Assembly: GCF_007829835.1 (NCBI RefSeq)
Contig: NZ_VIWP01000007.1
Coordinates: forward strand, 1 to 64,000
DNA length: 64,000 nt
DNA from: Neorhizobium alkalisoli
GTDB taxonomy: Bacteria > Pseudomonadota > Alphaproteobacteria > Rhizobiales > Rhizobiaceae
Direction of reading: 5' to 3'
The notes under the pieces are model-generated. The model was not told the origin of the DNA and made no database searches. It saw only the letters and a program-made list of their open reading frames with translations. The position numbers were made by a program, and so were the translations under genes. Within the stretch, counting starts at the first letter, position 1. The number at the start of each line of letters is the position of its first letter. Below are positions 7,967 through 16,510 of the stretch, one piece after another.

Positions 7967-8557
7967 CAAATCGCTGCCAACCTTATCAAATCTGCAATTG
8001 GCGTTTCACGTCGCTCGATGTCAATCATTCAATATTCGGTAAAATCAACAGACACGTTATCACATCTATAAACATGACGCTGCGTAATCGCGCGACACTA
8101 CGTCATGACGACGTCACATCGAAAGGCGGGCGTGCCGTTTCTGCCATTCAATGAGATGTGGGGTGGCGTAACCGCCACCTTGTGATTAGCCTATGAGGGT
8201 AAAACTGGCCGAGACAATTGGGAGCGATATGCTGCATCGCTTTCGCGCTCGCGTTCAATTGGTATTTGACCTAACGGACGAAAGCGAAAGTTCGAGCTCT
8301 TGAAACTTTTTTTCCAGAGGGGCTGGCTTTCGCTTCCCTTTGTTCAAAGTGACCAAGCTGCACGTCCGCAAAAGCTCAAAAAGGCTTACAGGACCCTTAT
8401 GCGATGGGATCTATACACCAACAGCAGTTCTGCTGGCTCTGGCGCTCGTAATGGGCTAAATTGCCATGAACGAGATTTTCTTATCTGGCCATTCTGCCGA
8501 CAAAAACTCAATCTAATGGGCCGATCCAAAGGCTGACTCCGGAGTGAAATTTCATCG
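7967..8557. other. Gene-poor divergent intergenic region
   Basis: About 590 bases between the GT29-like gene (leftward) and the ABC permease (rightward). I see no convincing coding sequence. It contains dyads such as CGTCATGACG around 8101-8110 and is AT-richer than the core chromosome. It presumably holds the promoters of both flanking genes. Confidence 0.5.
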
Positions 8558-9340
8558 ATGGAATTGTTTTTAATTGGATTGAACCGCCAGATTCGCGTCG
8601 TAATCGCGCTAACCCTGCGCGAGATCAGGCTGCGCAACAGTAAATTCGCCTTCAATCAACTATTTGATTTGCTTGAAGCTTTGTTTTTTATCGTTGGCCA
8701 CTGGATCATCTTTACGTTTCTCCATCGCCAGCTTTTGATCGGCGATAGCCTGCTGGTATTTATTGCTACTGGCATTCTGCCAGTTCTTTACTTTCGAACG
8801 ATCAGCATTCGAGCAGCCGGCGGGATCGAAGCATCTAAATCCGTGACGAATATTCCGACCATAGAGGCGCTTGATTATTCCTTGGCTCGAGCAACAGTAG
8901 AGGTTTTTTCCTACATAATGCTGTTCTCTGCCTTTTTCGCTGGAATCTATGCTGTTGGATTGTCCAGATTTGCTATTCCCGTAAATCCACTCGCCGTAGT
9001 TGAAGCAATATTTTTTCTAACTGTTTTCTCTTTTGGCATAGGCATAGCCAACTCATTCATCATCCACGTCTTCCCCCTTTACAAGATGATTTGGTCTGCC
9101 TTTGCGCGCATTCAGATCTTCACCAGCGCGGTATTTTTTATACCGGAATATATGCCACCCATTGTCAAGAACATAATTGTATGGAACCCGATGATGCACT
9201 TCGTTGCACTTTTCAGAATTGGGTTTTACTCGACATATCCAACACACTTGTTTTCGATGTCCTATATGGTGACGTGCAGCATCTGCCTACTCCTGGCCGG
9301 GTTGATGCTTGAAAGAGTATTGCGCAATTACAGGGTTTGA
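8558..9340 (+). CDS. ABC-2 type permease, polysaccharide export (KpsM/Wzm-like)
   Basis: A 260-residue inner-membrane protein with about six hydrophobic segments (for example residues 38-58, 65-85, 112-140, 145-172 and 232-252) and an N-terminal cytoplasmic amphipathic stretch, the layout of ABC-2 permeases that export capsule or O-antigen chains. The PEYMPP-x-VKNIIVWNPM segment before the last membrane pair is characteristic of the KpsM/Wzm group. A GGAG sequence precedes the ATG. No ATPase gene (KpsT/Wzt) is found on either side in this window, so the permease is either orphaned or uses an ATPase encoded elsewhere. Confidence 0.8.
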   Translation: MELFLIGLNRQIRVVIALTLREIRLRNSKFAFNQLFDLLEALFFIVGHWIIFTFLHRQLLIGDSLLVFIATGILPVLYFRTISIRAAGGIEASKSVTNIPTIEALDYSLARATVEVFSYIMLFSAFFAGIYAVGLSRFAIPVNPLAVVEAIFFLTVFSFGIGIANSFIIHVFPLYKMIWSAFARIQIFTSAVFFIPEYMPPIVKNIIVWNPMMHFVALFRIGFYSTYPTHLFSMSYMVTCSICLLLAGLMLERVLRNYRV

Positions 9341-9891
9341 CTCGCGTCGCCATTCCATACATTTGCGCAGCGGAAAGTCGCCCCCCTTCTTGGCAAATGA
9401 CAGCAATTGGATCGAGCGTCGGCGCATAATTACCTCAGTCTTTGCAGCCAGGGTGACAACCCAAGTTGAATCATTTTGTTTGAAAGCTACCTTGAGCTGG
9501 GAATGCGCATCTTCGGCGGCATCTCAACCTTGCGATCAATGTCAATCGGCGCAGGTAAGACTATGAAGAAAGCGCGTGGCTGCGCTCCCGTACATTCAGC
9601 AAGACGCACTTCCGCAAAGCCCCAGAAGCGCGACGGCCACGGTGAAAACTAATGTAAGAATGGCGCTCGCCAATTATTAGAAAAACCTACTTCACCCTTG
9701 TAGGGAAGAGTCTTCCTCGCACGGAAGATGCCTAATTATCAGCTAGGTAATAAAGCTTGGCAGGCAAGTATGCCGGCGGGAAGATGCGACGAATTCGACC
9801 GCACAGTGGGCGCGGACATGGTGGTTATCCGTGCTTAGATGTTGTCACTTGTAGCCTGACGATGTACCGGTGAGGCGACAGAGGAAGAGCA
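9341..9891. other. Gene-poor region, possible remnants
   Basis: About 550 bases with no ORF I can support. Short open frames exist but show no family motif and no ribosome site. In other rhizobial clusters an export ATPase often sits beside the permease; I looked for its Walker A, signature and Walker B motifs here and did not find a coherent set. Confidence 0.45.
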
Positions 9892-10605
9892 ATGACAATC
9901 GACGTCTACATAATCGGAATGAGTAATACAGACGCCATTAGGGCGGCACTTGCGGATTATAAAGGCCCAGTCACATTCCATATTGACCGCCTAAACCCGC
10001 GACTGGAAAATGGAGGCTTCTTCCAGAAGCAATTCGATCCTGATTTTTTTCGCGAAAGGCTAACCCAGGCAAGTTTAGTGGTTCTTTCACTTTGGGGGAA
10101 CTGGTATAACACACTGGCCTTGGTCGAGCATGCTGAGCCATTTGATTTCGTCTATCCTTCATTCGATGAGCGAGTTGATGAAACAAGGCGCATAATCCCA
10201 TTCATGCAGATAAGCAGAAGCTTCCGAAATGGTATCCGAGAACAACTTCGGATGTTGAATATCCTGCGTCCCATGACGCGGGAAAAGATGATACTTTTGG
10301 AACCTCCGCCGCCGATTGAGAGCGAGGACCATATTAGGAAGTACCCAGGCCCATTTGTTGAAGCACTAAGTGCCGGCATAACGCCAGCAAATATTCGCCT
10401 CAAATTATGGAAACTGCAAAGCTCGATGTATGTAGAATCGTGCGCCGAGCATGGAATTGACTTCATTCCGTTCCCGCCAGAGGCAACCTCAGACAAGGGC
10501 TTCCTAGCTCCAGATTACTGTTTCCCTGATCCGGGGCACGCCAATGCCAGATATGGCAATATTATGCTTGATGAATTGGCGGAAATACTCAGAGGCCTGA
10601 AATGA
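9892..10605 (+). CDS. SGNH-hydrolase-like protein
   Basis: A 237-residue soluble protein of the surface-glycan cassette. The C-terminal FPDPGHANARYG matches the D-x-x-H block V of SGNH/GDSL hydrolases, and an N-terminal strand with IIGMSNTD could carry the nucleophile serine. Other blocks are not clear, so catalytic activity is uncertain. A GAGGAAGAG ribosome site precedes the ATG. Its stop overlaps the start of the GSCFA gene (ATGA), so the two are coupled and probably act on the same glycan, for example adding or removing acyl groups. Confidence 0.6.
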   Translation: MTIDVYIIGMSNTDAIRAALADYKGPVTFHIDRLNPRLENGGFFQKQFDPDFFRERLTQASLVVLSLWGNWYNTLALVEHAEPFDFVYPSFDERVDETRRIIPFMQISRSFRNGIREQLRMLNILRPMTREKMILLEPPPPIESEDHIRKYPGPFVEALSAGITPANIRLKLWKLQSSMYVESCAEHGIDFIPFPPEATSDKGFLAPDYCFPDPGHANARYGNIMLDELAEILRGLK

Positions 10606-11687
10606 AAAAAGCACATCCATACATTGGGCTGCCGGATTATCAATTTTGGAAAAAATCCTTCGGAAGCAATTTCATCAATGGCCTGGACCCTGTATCATCC
10701 ACACGCTTCACAATAGACATCGATACAAAAATAGTATCCGCCGGAAGTTGCTTTGCCCAGCATCTTGCTAGACACATAAAGAAACGCGGCTTTAACTTCC
10801 TACAGACGGAAAAGATTCACCCGATATTTTCGGTTACAAGCTGGGATGATGCTAACGCAGCAACCTTCAATTACGAAAGCTTCAGCGCTCGTTACGGAAA
10901 TATTTACACGGCGCGTCAGTTACGCCAGTTGATTGATCGCGCATATGATCGATTTTCTCCGATCAGCGCATATTGGCAAAAGAAGGATGGCATTTTTATT
11001 GACCCCTTCCGTCCGCAAGTCGAGCCAGACGGATTCATCAGCATCCACGAACTCGACCTTGATCGCAGGCATCACTTGGTCGCCGTTCGCAATGCCATAG
11101 AACAAGCGGATGTTTTCGTTTTCACCCTTGGCCTTACAGAAGCTTGGGTAGACAAGCGAGACGGCGCCGTTTTTCCAATTGCGCCAGGCGTGGCGGGAGG
11201 CGTATTTGAACCCGATATTCACGAGTTCAAGAATTTCAATGTCAGAGAAACAATCGATGACATGTCTTACTCAATTGACCGGATCAGAGCAGTCAATCCT
11301 AAGATAAAGATATTGCTCACGGTATCTCCTGTCCCGCTTAACGCAACTTACGAGCAGAGACATGTGCTTCAATCTACGGTATATTCGAAATCCGTCCTTA
11401 GAGTTGCGGCCGAAGAGATGCGAAATACATATGATTTTGTTGACTATTTCCCATCGTTCGAAATAATAACCTCTCCACAATGCGGGGGGCAATACTTTGC
11501 CAACGACATGCGTTCGATAGAAGAATCTGGCGTAGCACATGTCATGGAGGTCTTTTTTTCGCATTATGCCGTTGGTGAGACTTCTTCTTCATTCCAGCAG
11601 TCAACCGCGACATCGCCAGCCGACAGGCATGCAGAGATGGAGCGCTTAATAGAAATCCTCTGCGATGAAGAGGCAATAGATAACTAG
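10602..11687 (+). CDS. GSCFA domain protein
   Basis: A 361-residue protein with the eponymous motif AGSCFAQHLARHI near residue 46, which identifies the GSCFA family, related to SGNH/GDSL esterases and often found in polysaccharide clusters. Further conserved-looking segments are TLGLTEAW and VSPVPLNATY in the middle. The N-terminus has no signal peptide, so action on cytoplasmic glycan precursors is likely. Translation is coupled to the upstream SGNH-like gene through a 4-base overlap. The exact substrate is unknown. Confidence 0.8.
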   Translation: MKKAHPYIGLPDYQFWKKSFGSNFINGLDPVSSTRFTIDIDTKIVSAGSCFAQHLARHIKKRGFNFLQTEKIHPIFSVTSWDDANAATFNYESFSARYGNIYTARQLRQLIDRAYDRFSPISAYWQKKDGIFIDPFRPQVEPDGFISIHELDLDRRHHLVAVRNAIEQADVFVFTLGLTEAWVDKRDGAVFPIAPGVAGGVFEPDIHEFKNFNVRETIDDMSYSIDRIRAVNPKIKILLTVSPVPLNATYEQRHVLQSTVYSKSVLRVAAEEMRNTYDFVDYFPSFEIITSPQCGGQYFANDMRSIEESGVAHVMEVFFSHYAVGETSSSFQQSTATSPADRHAEMERLIEILCDEEAIDN

Positions 11688-11692
11688 CCGCC

Positions 11693-11815
11693 GTGGAATT
11701 TCTAGAAGAGCTTATTCTCGAGCTGCTGGCGAACCGGCGCGTTCATTGGAACGAGGATAATTTTCAACGAAAACATCGGGAGCGGTTCATCTTTCTGTGG
11801 AAATCAACAGACTAG
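11693..11815 (+). CDS. Possible 40-residue ORF after the GSCFA gene
   Basis: A GTG-initiated frame five bases after the GSCFA stop encodes a charged 40-residue peptide (VEFLEELILELLANRRVHW and onward). No good ribosome site is visible. It could be a genuine small protein, the remnant of a longer gene, or chance. Listed because it is the only coherent frame in the 220-base gap before the methyltransferase. Confidence 0.2.
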   Translation: MEFLEELILELLANRRVHWNEDNFQRKHRERFIFLWKSTD

Positions 11816-11906
11816 CCCAGAATCCGTGGAGCTGATATGAGGCAGGAGAACGCAGGCGCTCTCTGCAGCCTGTCTCTATCAGCCTTGCGAAATCGGATCA
11901 GCCACC

Positions 11907-12977
11907 ATGAATCTTTGGTTTTTGGCACGAAATGGGGACCAACCATTTTACGTGACCACCGGGGATGTGAAAATTGCAGGACTGAGCGCTGCAACAGTTT
12001 CTCCACAGATGGGGTCCTATAACGCGCTGAGTTTAGCACCAGGCGCCTCCATAAGACTTCCCGGCGCATCGCATTGGTATCCGCTGCGGAATTTCCAAAC
12101 CAACCTTGGCTGGGTGGGAGCTTCGACAGCGGACTACGATAGCCTCGATATCAGTTTCGTTCTACCATCAACGCAAGAGATTGCAGCTCGATCGAGCTTC
12201 ACATTCAACCGGACACCAGTTCCCGTTTTCGTGCCTTACAAGCCGGATGGGATGAATGTTTACGACTTGGTAATTGACGCACCCGTAACGAACACCCAAT
12301 CTGTTACGCTTGGTGTGATGCAAAATATAACGCATGACAAATTCTACGCCCTAGCGACCGGCAGAGGAGTAGAGATTGGGCCAGGACCTAATCCGCGCGT
12401 GAAACAATCAGACACGACGGAAGTGACATATTTGGAGCGCTATGGTCAGGAAACTTACCTCAAATACAACCATGGCTACAGTCCCATCCTGCAAGACGCG
12501 GAAACCCTGTGGAAATCTTACCGCGTGGGGAGCGCTCATGAAATACCTGACGACTTGGGAGAGTTGGATTTCATATTCTCTGCGCATATGGTTGAGCATC
12601 TCCCGAACCCACTAGGCCATTTTCGCCTATGGCACTCACGACTAAGCGAAAAAGGTCGGGTTCTCGGGATCGTTCCCGCGATAAAGGGTTGCTTCGACTT
12701 CATGTTCAATGAGCCCACGACGCTCAGCGAATGGGTTTCCTTGCTGGATTCAGACCTGTCCCGCCCCCAGCCCTGGCAGTACGACAAGTACGTTAATCGC
12801 TACAAGCGTACTCGGGAGGATATGGTCGCTGAAGACATTCGGCCTCACTTCAGCTTCTTTACGGAGGAAAATCTCGCAGATTTTCTAAAGTGGTGTTGCG
12901 ACAATCTCGGATATTCCGGGTTTTCAATACGCACTGGCATAAACAATGTCTCAATCGAATTTTCGTTGAATAAATAG
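11907..12977 (+). CDS. Class I SAM-dependent methyltransferase with N-terminal domain
   Basis: A 356-residue protein. Residues 1-140 form a strand-rich domain I do not recognise, starting NLWFLARNGDQPFYV. From about residue 150 there is a class I methyltransferase: motif I in GRGVEIGPGPNP, an acidic strand around LDFIFSAHMVEHLPNP, and RLSEKGRVLGIVP as motif III. Methyltransferases of this type cap or decorate surface polysaccharides; its placement after the GSCFA gene and permease fits that. The ribosome site is weak. Confidence 0.75.
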   Translation: MNLWFLARNGDQPFYVTTGDVKIAGLSAATVSPQMGSYNALSLAPGASIRLPGASHWYPLRNFQTNLGWVGASTADYDSLDISFVLPSTQEIAARSSFTFNRTPVPVFVPYKPDGMNVYDLVIDAPVTNTQSVTLGVMQNITHDKFYALATGRGVEIGPGPNPRVKQSDTTEVTYLERYGQETYLKYNHGYSPILQDAETLWKSYRVGSAHEIPDDLGELDFIFSAHMVEHLPNPLGHFRLWHSRLSEKGRVLGIVPAIKGCFDFMFNEPTTLSEWVSLLDSDLSRPQPWQYDKYVNRYKRTREDMVAEDIRPHFSFFTEENLADFLKWCCDNLGYSGFSIRTGINNVSIEFSLNK

Positions 12978-13408
12978 CCTCGTCAGCTGGGCTGCGTAGT
13001 TTAAGCATTCCGCACTATTAAGCTTATCCTCAAGCCGCATCTAGATTTGAGTTCGCGCCAGCGGCTCCGGGTCGCTGTGTTCTTGGTAGCCGCGGATTGC
13101 GCACCGGGGCAAGAATATGGAGGCGCCCCATCGGTAGAGGCGACGCCCATCTGCAAATGCCGTCAATTGTGACAGCTTTCATAAAGGACTCTCATCCTGA
13201 ATAGCGCTGCGCATGTTTCTCTCATTGGGCCATAATTCAAGTCAAAATACATTAGTGCAACGGGAAAAGGCCAACAGGCTCGAGCCCCATCGCTCTCACC
13301 ATTCAATTCAATATCCTGTTTGAATTTCTGGTGATTAAGCGGCTTTATCGGCCGATTGCAGCGACGAATGTGGTGCATCCGTCCGCGTTTGTGTTTACGA
13401 ATAATCGC
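12978..13408. other. Non-coding island edge
   Basis: About 430 bases without a supported gene, marking the right border of the accessory region. It contains the second tRNA-Lys 3'-end copy (13277-13311). To its right, codon usage and gene content become those of the core chromosome. Confidence 0.5.
13277..13311 (+). repeat. Second att-like tRNA-Lys 3'-end copy
   Basis: This sequence matches 5612-5646 at 33 of 35 positions, including an exact 24-base core (5615-5638 and 13280-13303) that covers the T loop, the acceptor 3' strand and CCA. Unlike the 5588 copy it lacks the anticodon arm. It is most simply the original right-hand att site of an earlier insertion into the same tRNA-Lys gene. Confidence 0.75.
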
Positions 13409-13570
13409 ATGAACAACAACGTCATCAAATTCAAGAAACGGGAACCGGTCAAGCCGCCACGGCAGACACCGATGTGGCTCAAGCGTTTGCTGGTGCTCAT
13501 CGGCGTGATTGCGGCCTTTGCCCTCGTCTACGTCTATTTCGCCATGACCGGCGGCGGCCCGCCGGCATGA
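13409..13570 (+). CDS. Small single-pass membrane protein
   Basis: A 53-residue protein with a basic N-terminus (KFKKREPVKPPRQ) followed by one transmembrane helix at about residues 22-45 (WLKRLLVLIGVIAAFALVYV). It should sit in the inner membrane with the N-terminus inside. The stop overlaps the start of the DUF982 gene (ATGA), suggesting coupled translation. Function unknown. Confidence 0.6.
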   Translation: MNNNVIKFKKREPVKPPRQTPMWLKRLLVLIGVIAAFALVYVYFAMTGGGPPA

Positions 13571-13812
13571 ACACGCCCTGGAAAAAGCCCGTCATCGTCC
13601 TGATCGGCGAGCCACCTGAAAAAACAGTGATCGAAACGACTCAGGGTGCAGCCTGGGCGATGATCGAGGATTGGCCGACGGAAGACGGAACCTGTCTCGA
13701 CCGGGCACTCGCGATCTGTGCCGCTGTCGATGCCGGTAAACGCAAGCCGGAGGAAGCACGTCAGGCCTTCGTCGAAGCCGCAAACGAGGCTGGCGTCCTT
13801 TTGCAGGCATAG
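13567..13812 (+). CDS. DUF982 family protein
   Basis: An 81-residue soluble protein matching the DUF982 pattern common in rhizobia: a TTQGAAWAMIEDWP segment in the first half and EEARQAFVEAANEAG at the C-terminus. Function is unknown in the family. It overlaps the preceding small membrane protein gene by four bases. Confidence 0.75.
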   Translation: MNTPWKKPVIVLIGEPPEKTVIETTQGAAWAMIEDWPTEDGTCLDRALAICAAVDAGKRKPEEARQAFVEAANEAGVLLQA

Positions 13813-14032
13813 ACAGCAGATCTTGCGATCTATTCGCGGGTTGGCGATCAGCCTGCTCTTCAGCCAGTCATGTGCAAGCGCGGCCCGCGACTTGCGGCAC
13901 CTTGGCAACCCACCTTTATTCCGACATCATATTTCAGGCCGATCGCAGTAAGTTTACGCGCATATCGGCTTGAAAACTGCACTTCTGGAACCTTATCTTT
14001 TTATTCTCGTTGAATTGCCGAAGGAGTTCAGC

Positions 14033-14158
14033 ATGAGAATGATATTTGTTCTGCTGTTTGCGTGTGTCCTGAGCATTCTGGCTTTTAAATACTCCGACAG
14101 CTCGCTCGGCGGAGACGAGATACTTGCATCTCCGGCACAAATGTCGGCAATGAGATAA
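14033..14158 (+). CDS. Small secreted or membrane-anchored protein
   Basis: A 41-residue protein with an N-terminal hydrophobic helix (MIFVLLFACVLSILAF) and a short polar tail. An AAGGAG site 6 bases before the ATG supports expression. The helix could be an uncleaved anchor or a signal peptide. Function unknown. Confidence 0.5.
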   Translation: MRMIFVLLFACVLSILAFKYSDSSLGGDEILASPAQMSAMR

Positions 14159-14271
14159 GAAGACCGGCGTTCAACAGCCGTTTCCGGACATTGCATTCCG
14201 ATATCCCCGGTGCGTGATACGCAGGCAAAACTCCTTCAGAAAACCATTGGCTGAAAAGAGGAGTGACCGCG

Positions 14272-14460
14272 ATGACTATCCGAAATCTTTCGACAGCAGT
14301 CCTGTCCGCCTTTGCCGGTGGCTTCATCACGGTTGCGGTGATGAGCCATTGGCTGCCCGTATCGACCGCAAAATCGGACAGGCTGGGTGGGCCGACAACG
14401 GAGACTGCATTTCTTCCGGAGCGGTTTGGCGTTCCCGCTGCATCGCCAACGATCAAATAG
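14272..14460 (+). CDS. Small membrane-anchored protein
   Basis: A 62-residue protein with one hydrophobic segment (residues 7-27, STAVLSAFAGGFITVAVM) followed by a polar tail rich in Pro and Thr that should lie in the periplasm. AGAGGAG lies upstream of the ATG. No family recognised. Confidence 0.5.
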   Translation: MTIRNLSTAVLSAFAGGFITVAVMSHWLPVSTAKSDRLGGPTTETAFLPERFGVPAASPTIK

Positions 14461-14681
14461 AGGCGGTATCTGATTACCCTGAAGATCATGCAATGGAATC
14501 GCCGTTCTGTGACGCTTCCATTGCATGTGCCGCATGCGGATAGGGGCTACCGGCAGATGCATCCCTGCGGGCAAATTTAAAGCGCGCCGGAACCCCAAGT
14601 TTCCACATGCGCGCTTCAAACCATTGGTTTATTCGCGGATACGCGCCGCAAGGCCGGTAAACAGTCTTGCGCCGAAACGCG

Positions 14682-14942
14682 TCAGTGAACGGCCTTGCCG
14701 CTGTCTTCTTCCTCGAAAGTGACTGCGACGTCACCATCTGCGGACAGACGCACCCTTCCGCCTTCAACTTCGGCAACGAGCTCGAGCGGAATGAAATGAT
14801 GGTGGCCCTCATGGCTGCCCTCGCCGCTGTCCTTCTTGGTCAGCTTGATACGGCTGCCTTCAACGCGGTCGACAGTGCCGATATGGACACCATCGGCGCC
14901 GATGACTTCTGCATGTTCCTTGATGCGTGCGGTGTCGATCAT
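14682..14942 (-). CDS. DUF2171 domain protein
   Basis: An 86-residue soluble protein reading leftward. It begins MIDTARIKEHAEVIGADG and continues HIGTVDRVEGSRIKLTKKD, the PRC-barrel-like pattern of DUF2171, with a histidine-rich loop (SHEGHHHFIPLE). AAGGAGA precedes the ATG. Family members are often stress or sporulation-related in other groups, but no role is established here. Confidence 0.8.
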   Translation of the reverse strand: MIDTARIKEHAEVIGADGVHIGTVDRVEGSRIKLTKKDSGEGSHEGHHHFIPLELVAEVEGGRVRLSADGDVAVTFEEEDSGKAVH

Positions 14943-15207
14943 GGGATCTCTCCTTGCTGGTTGCGCCATGACAACGCGCGGGATTGCCAATGGATGCATG
15001 ACCGCGGGTGAGAATTACGGCTGGAAAGGCAATTGGAAAGCGAAGCTGGTGTCGGATCAGCTTACCGACATTTAAGTTTCTCGCCCCCGCAATTCATGTC
15101 ATTGAGATTGCAGGAACAAGCCTTCCGTCATGCTTCCGGCCGATTCGGTCCTTATCGAAATAGCCCGGCTTCCATTTCCCCATCAGCGCGCCATCGCGAG
15201 GAACGAT

Positions 15208-16500
15208 TTGAACGTCAACGCCAATCCCGATCCGACATCCAAGACCAGCTCACCGAACCTTGCCGCCATCCTGGCGACATCGGGCAAGAAGCGGCGCGGA
15301 CGCAGGTTTTTCTGGCCGGTGGCAACCGTTGTCGTTCTTGCCGCGGCGATTGGCTTCTATCTGCATTTCAGCAGTGCCGCCCCCCGTTACGACTATACGA
15401 CCCAGCCTACCAAGCGCGGCAATCTCGCCGTCATCGTGACGGCGACCGGATCGGTCCAACCGACCGACCAGGTGGACATATCCAGCGAATTGTCAGGCAC
15501 GGTCCGCAAGGTCAACGTGACTTATAACAGCCCGGTGAAGACGGGCGACGTGTTGGCGGAACTCGACACCAACAAGCAGGAAGCGGATATCCAGAGCGCT
15601 CGCGCCACACTCGCATCGGCCAAGGCGAATGTATTGAAGGCAGAGGCAGAGGCCGCCTCGGCAAAGACCTCGCTCGACCGCCTCACCGGCCTCGTCAGTA
15701 ACAGGATTTCCAGTCAGCAGGATCTGGATGCCGCCAAATATGCCTATGACGCCGCCAATGCGACGATCGAGGTCAACGAAGCGGCGGTTCTATCCGCGGA
15801 AGCCAATCTGACGCTTGCCGAGGTCAATCTCTCCAAGCTGAAGATCGTCTCGCCGATCGACGGCATCGTGCTGACGCGCGATGTCGATCCGGGCGCGACG
15901 GTCGCGTCCTCGCTGAATGCGCCGGTTCTCTTCACCATTGCCGGCGATCTGCGGCGGATGGAGTTGCAGGTCTCGGTGGATGAGGCGGATGTCGGCCAGG
16001 TGCAGGAAGGTCAGCCGGCACGCTTTTCGGTCGATGCCTATCCCGACCGGCATTTTCCTGCGGCAATCCAGACGGTACGATTCGCTTCCGAAACTGTTTC
16101 CAACGTCGTTACCTATAAGGCGATCCTCACCGTCGACAATGCCGACCTTCTGCTGCGGCCGGGCATGACGGCGACCGCCGACATCACCGTTCAATCGGTC
16201 TCCGACGCAATCCTCATTCCGAATGCGGCCCTGCGCTATTCGCCTCCCGTGACAGCTTCCGGCCCACGCGGCGGTGTTCTCTCGCGCCTGTTCGGCCCAC
16301 CGCGGCCGCCACGCGGCAATCGAGGCGGCGTAGACCAGAAGGCCGGCAGCGAGCGGGCCGTATGGGTGTTGAGAAACGGCGAACCGCAGCGGATCCGTGT
16401 CGAGACTGGCCCGACGGACGGCCAGTCAACCGTGCTAAAATCCGGCGAGCTCAAGGAAGGCGATGAGCTGATCACCGATTCCCAGGCGCGGACGAGCTGA
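15208..16500 (+). CDS. macA: MacA/HlyD-type periplasmic adaptor of an ABC efflux system
   Basis: A protein of about 430 residues that should link an inner-membrane MacB-type ABC transporter to an outer-membrane channel. An N-terminal anchor (FFWPVATVVVLAAAIGFYL) is followed by a lipoyl half-motif (VDISSELSGTVRKVNV), a long alpha-helical hairpin (QSARATLASAKANVLKAEAE), the second lipoyl half (KIVSPIDGIVLTRDVDPG) and a beta-barrel. A proline/glycine/arginine-rich insert (GPPRPPRGNRGG) near residue 365 is atypical. The start is taken as TTG at 15208, which has GAGGAA upstream; an in-frame ATG at 15130 is an alternative. Co-directional with the two transporter genes that follow after 10 bases. 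Confidence 0.85.
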   Translation: MNVNANPDPTSKTSSPNLAAILATSGKKRRGRRFFWPVATVVVLAAAIGFYLHFSSAAPRYDYTTQPTKRGNLAVIVTATGSVQPTDQVDISSELSGTVRKVNVTYNSPVKTGDVLAELDTNKQEADIQSARATLASAKANVLKAEAEAASAKTSLDRLTGLVSNRISSQQDLDAAKYAYDAANATIEVNEAAVLSAEANLTLAEVNLSKLKIVSPIDGIVLTRDVDPGATVASSLNAPVLFTIAGDLRRMELQVSVDEADVGQVQEGQPARFSVDAYPDRHFPAAIQTVRFASETVSNVVTYKAILTVDNADLLLRPGMTATADITVQSVSDAILIPNAALRYSPPVTASGPRGGVLSRLFGPPRPPRGNRGGVDQKAGSERAVWVLRNGEPQRIRVETGPTDGQSTVLKSGELKEGDELITDSQARTS

Positions 16501-16510
16501 GGCTGACGCC

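Noticed and set aside
8300..8536. 78-codon frame upstream of the ABC permease
   Set aside because: No motif, no ribosome site, and composition unlike its neighbours.
9309..9566. Rightward frame after the ABC permease, tested as a possible export ATPase
   Set aside because: Walker A, signature and Walker B motifs are missing in all three frames; an isolated GAGKT string around 9551 is not supported by context.
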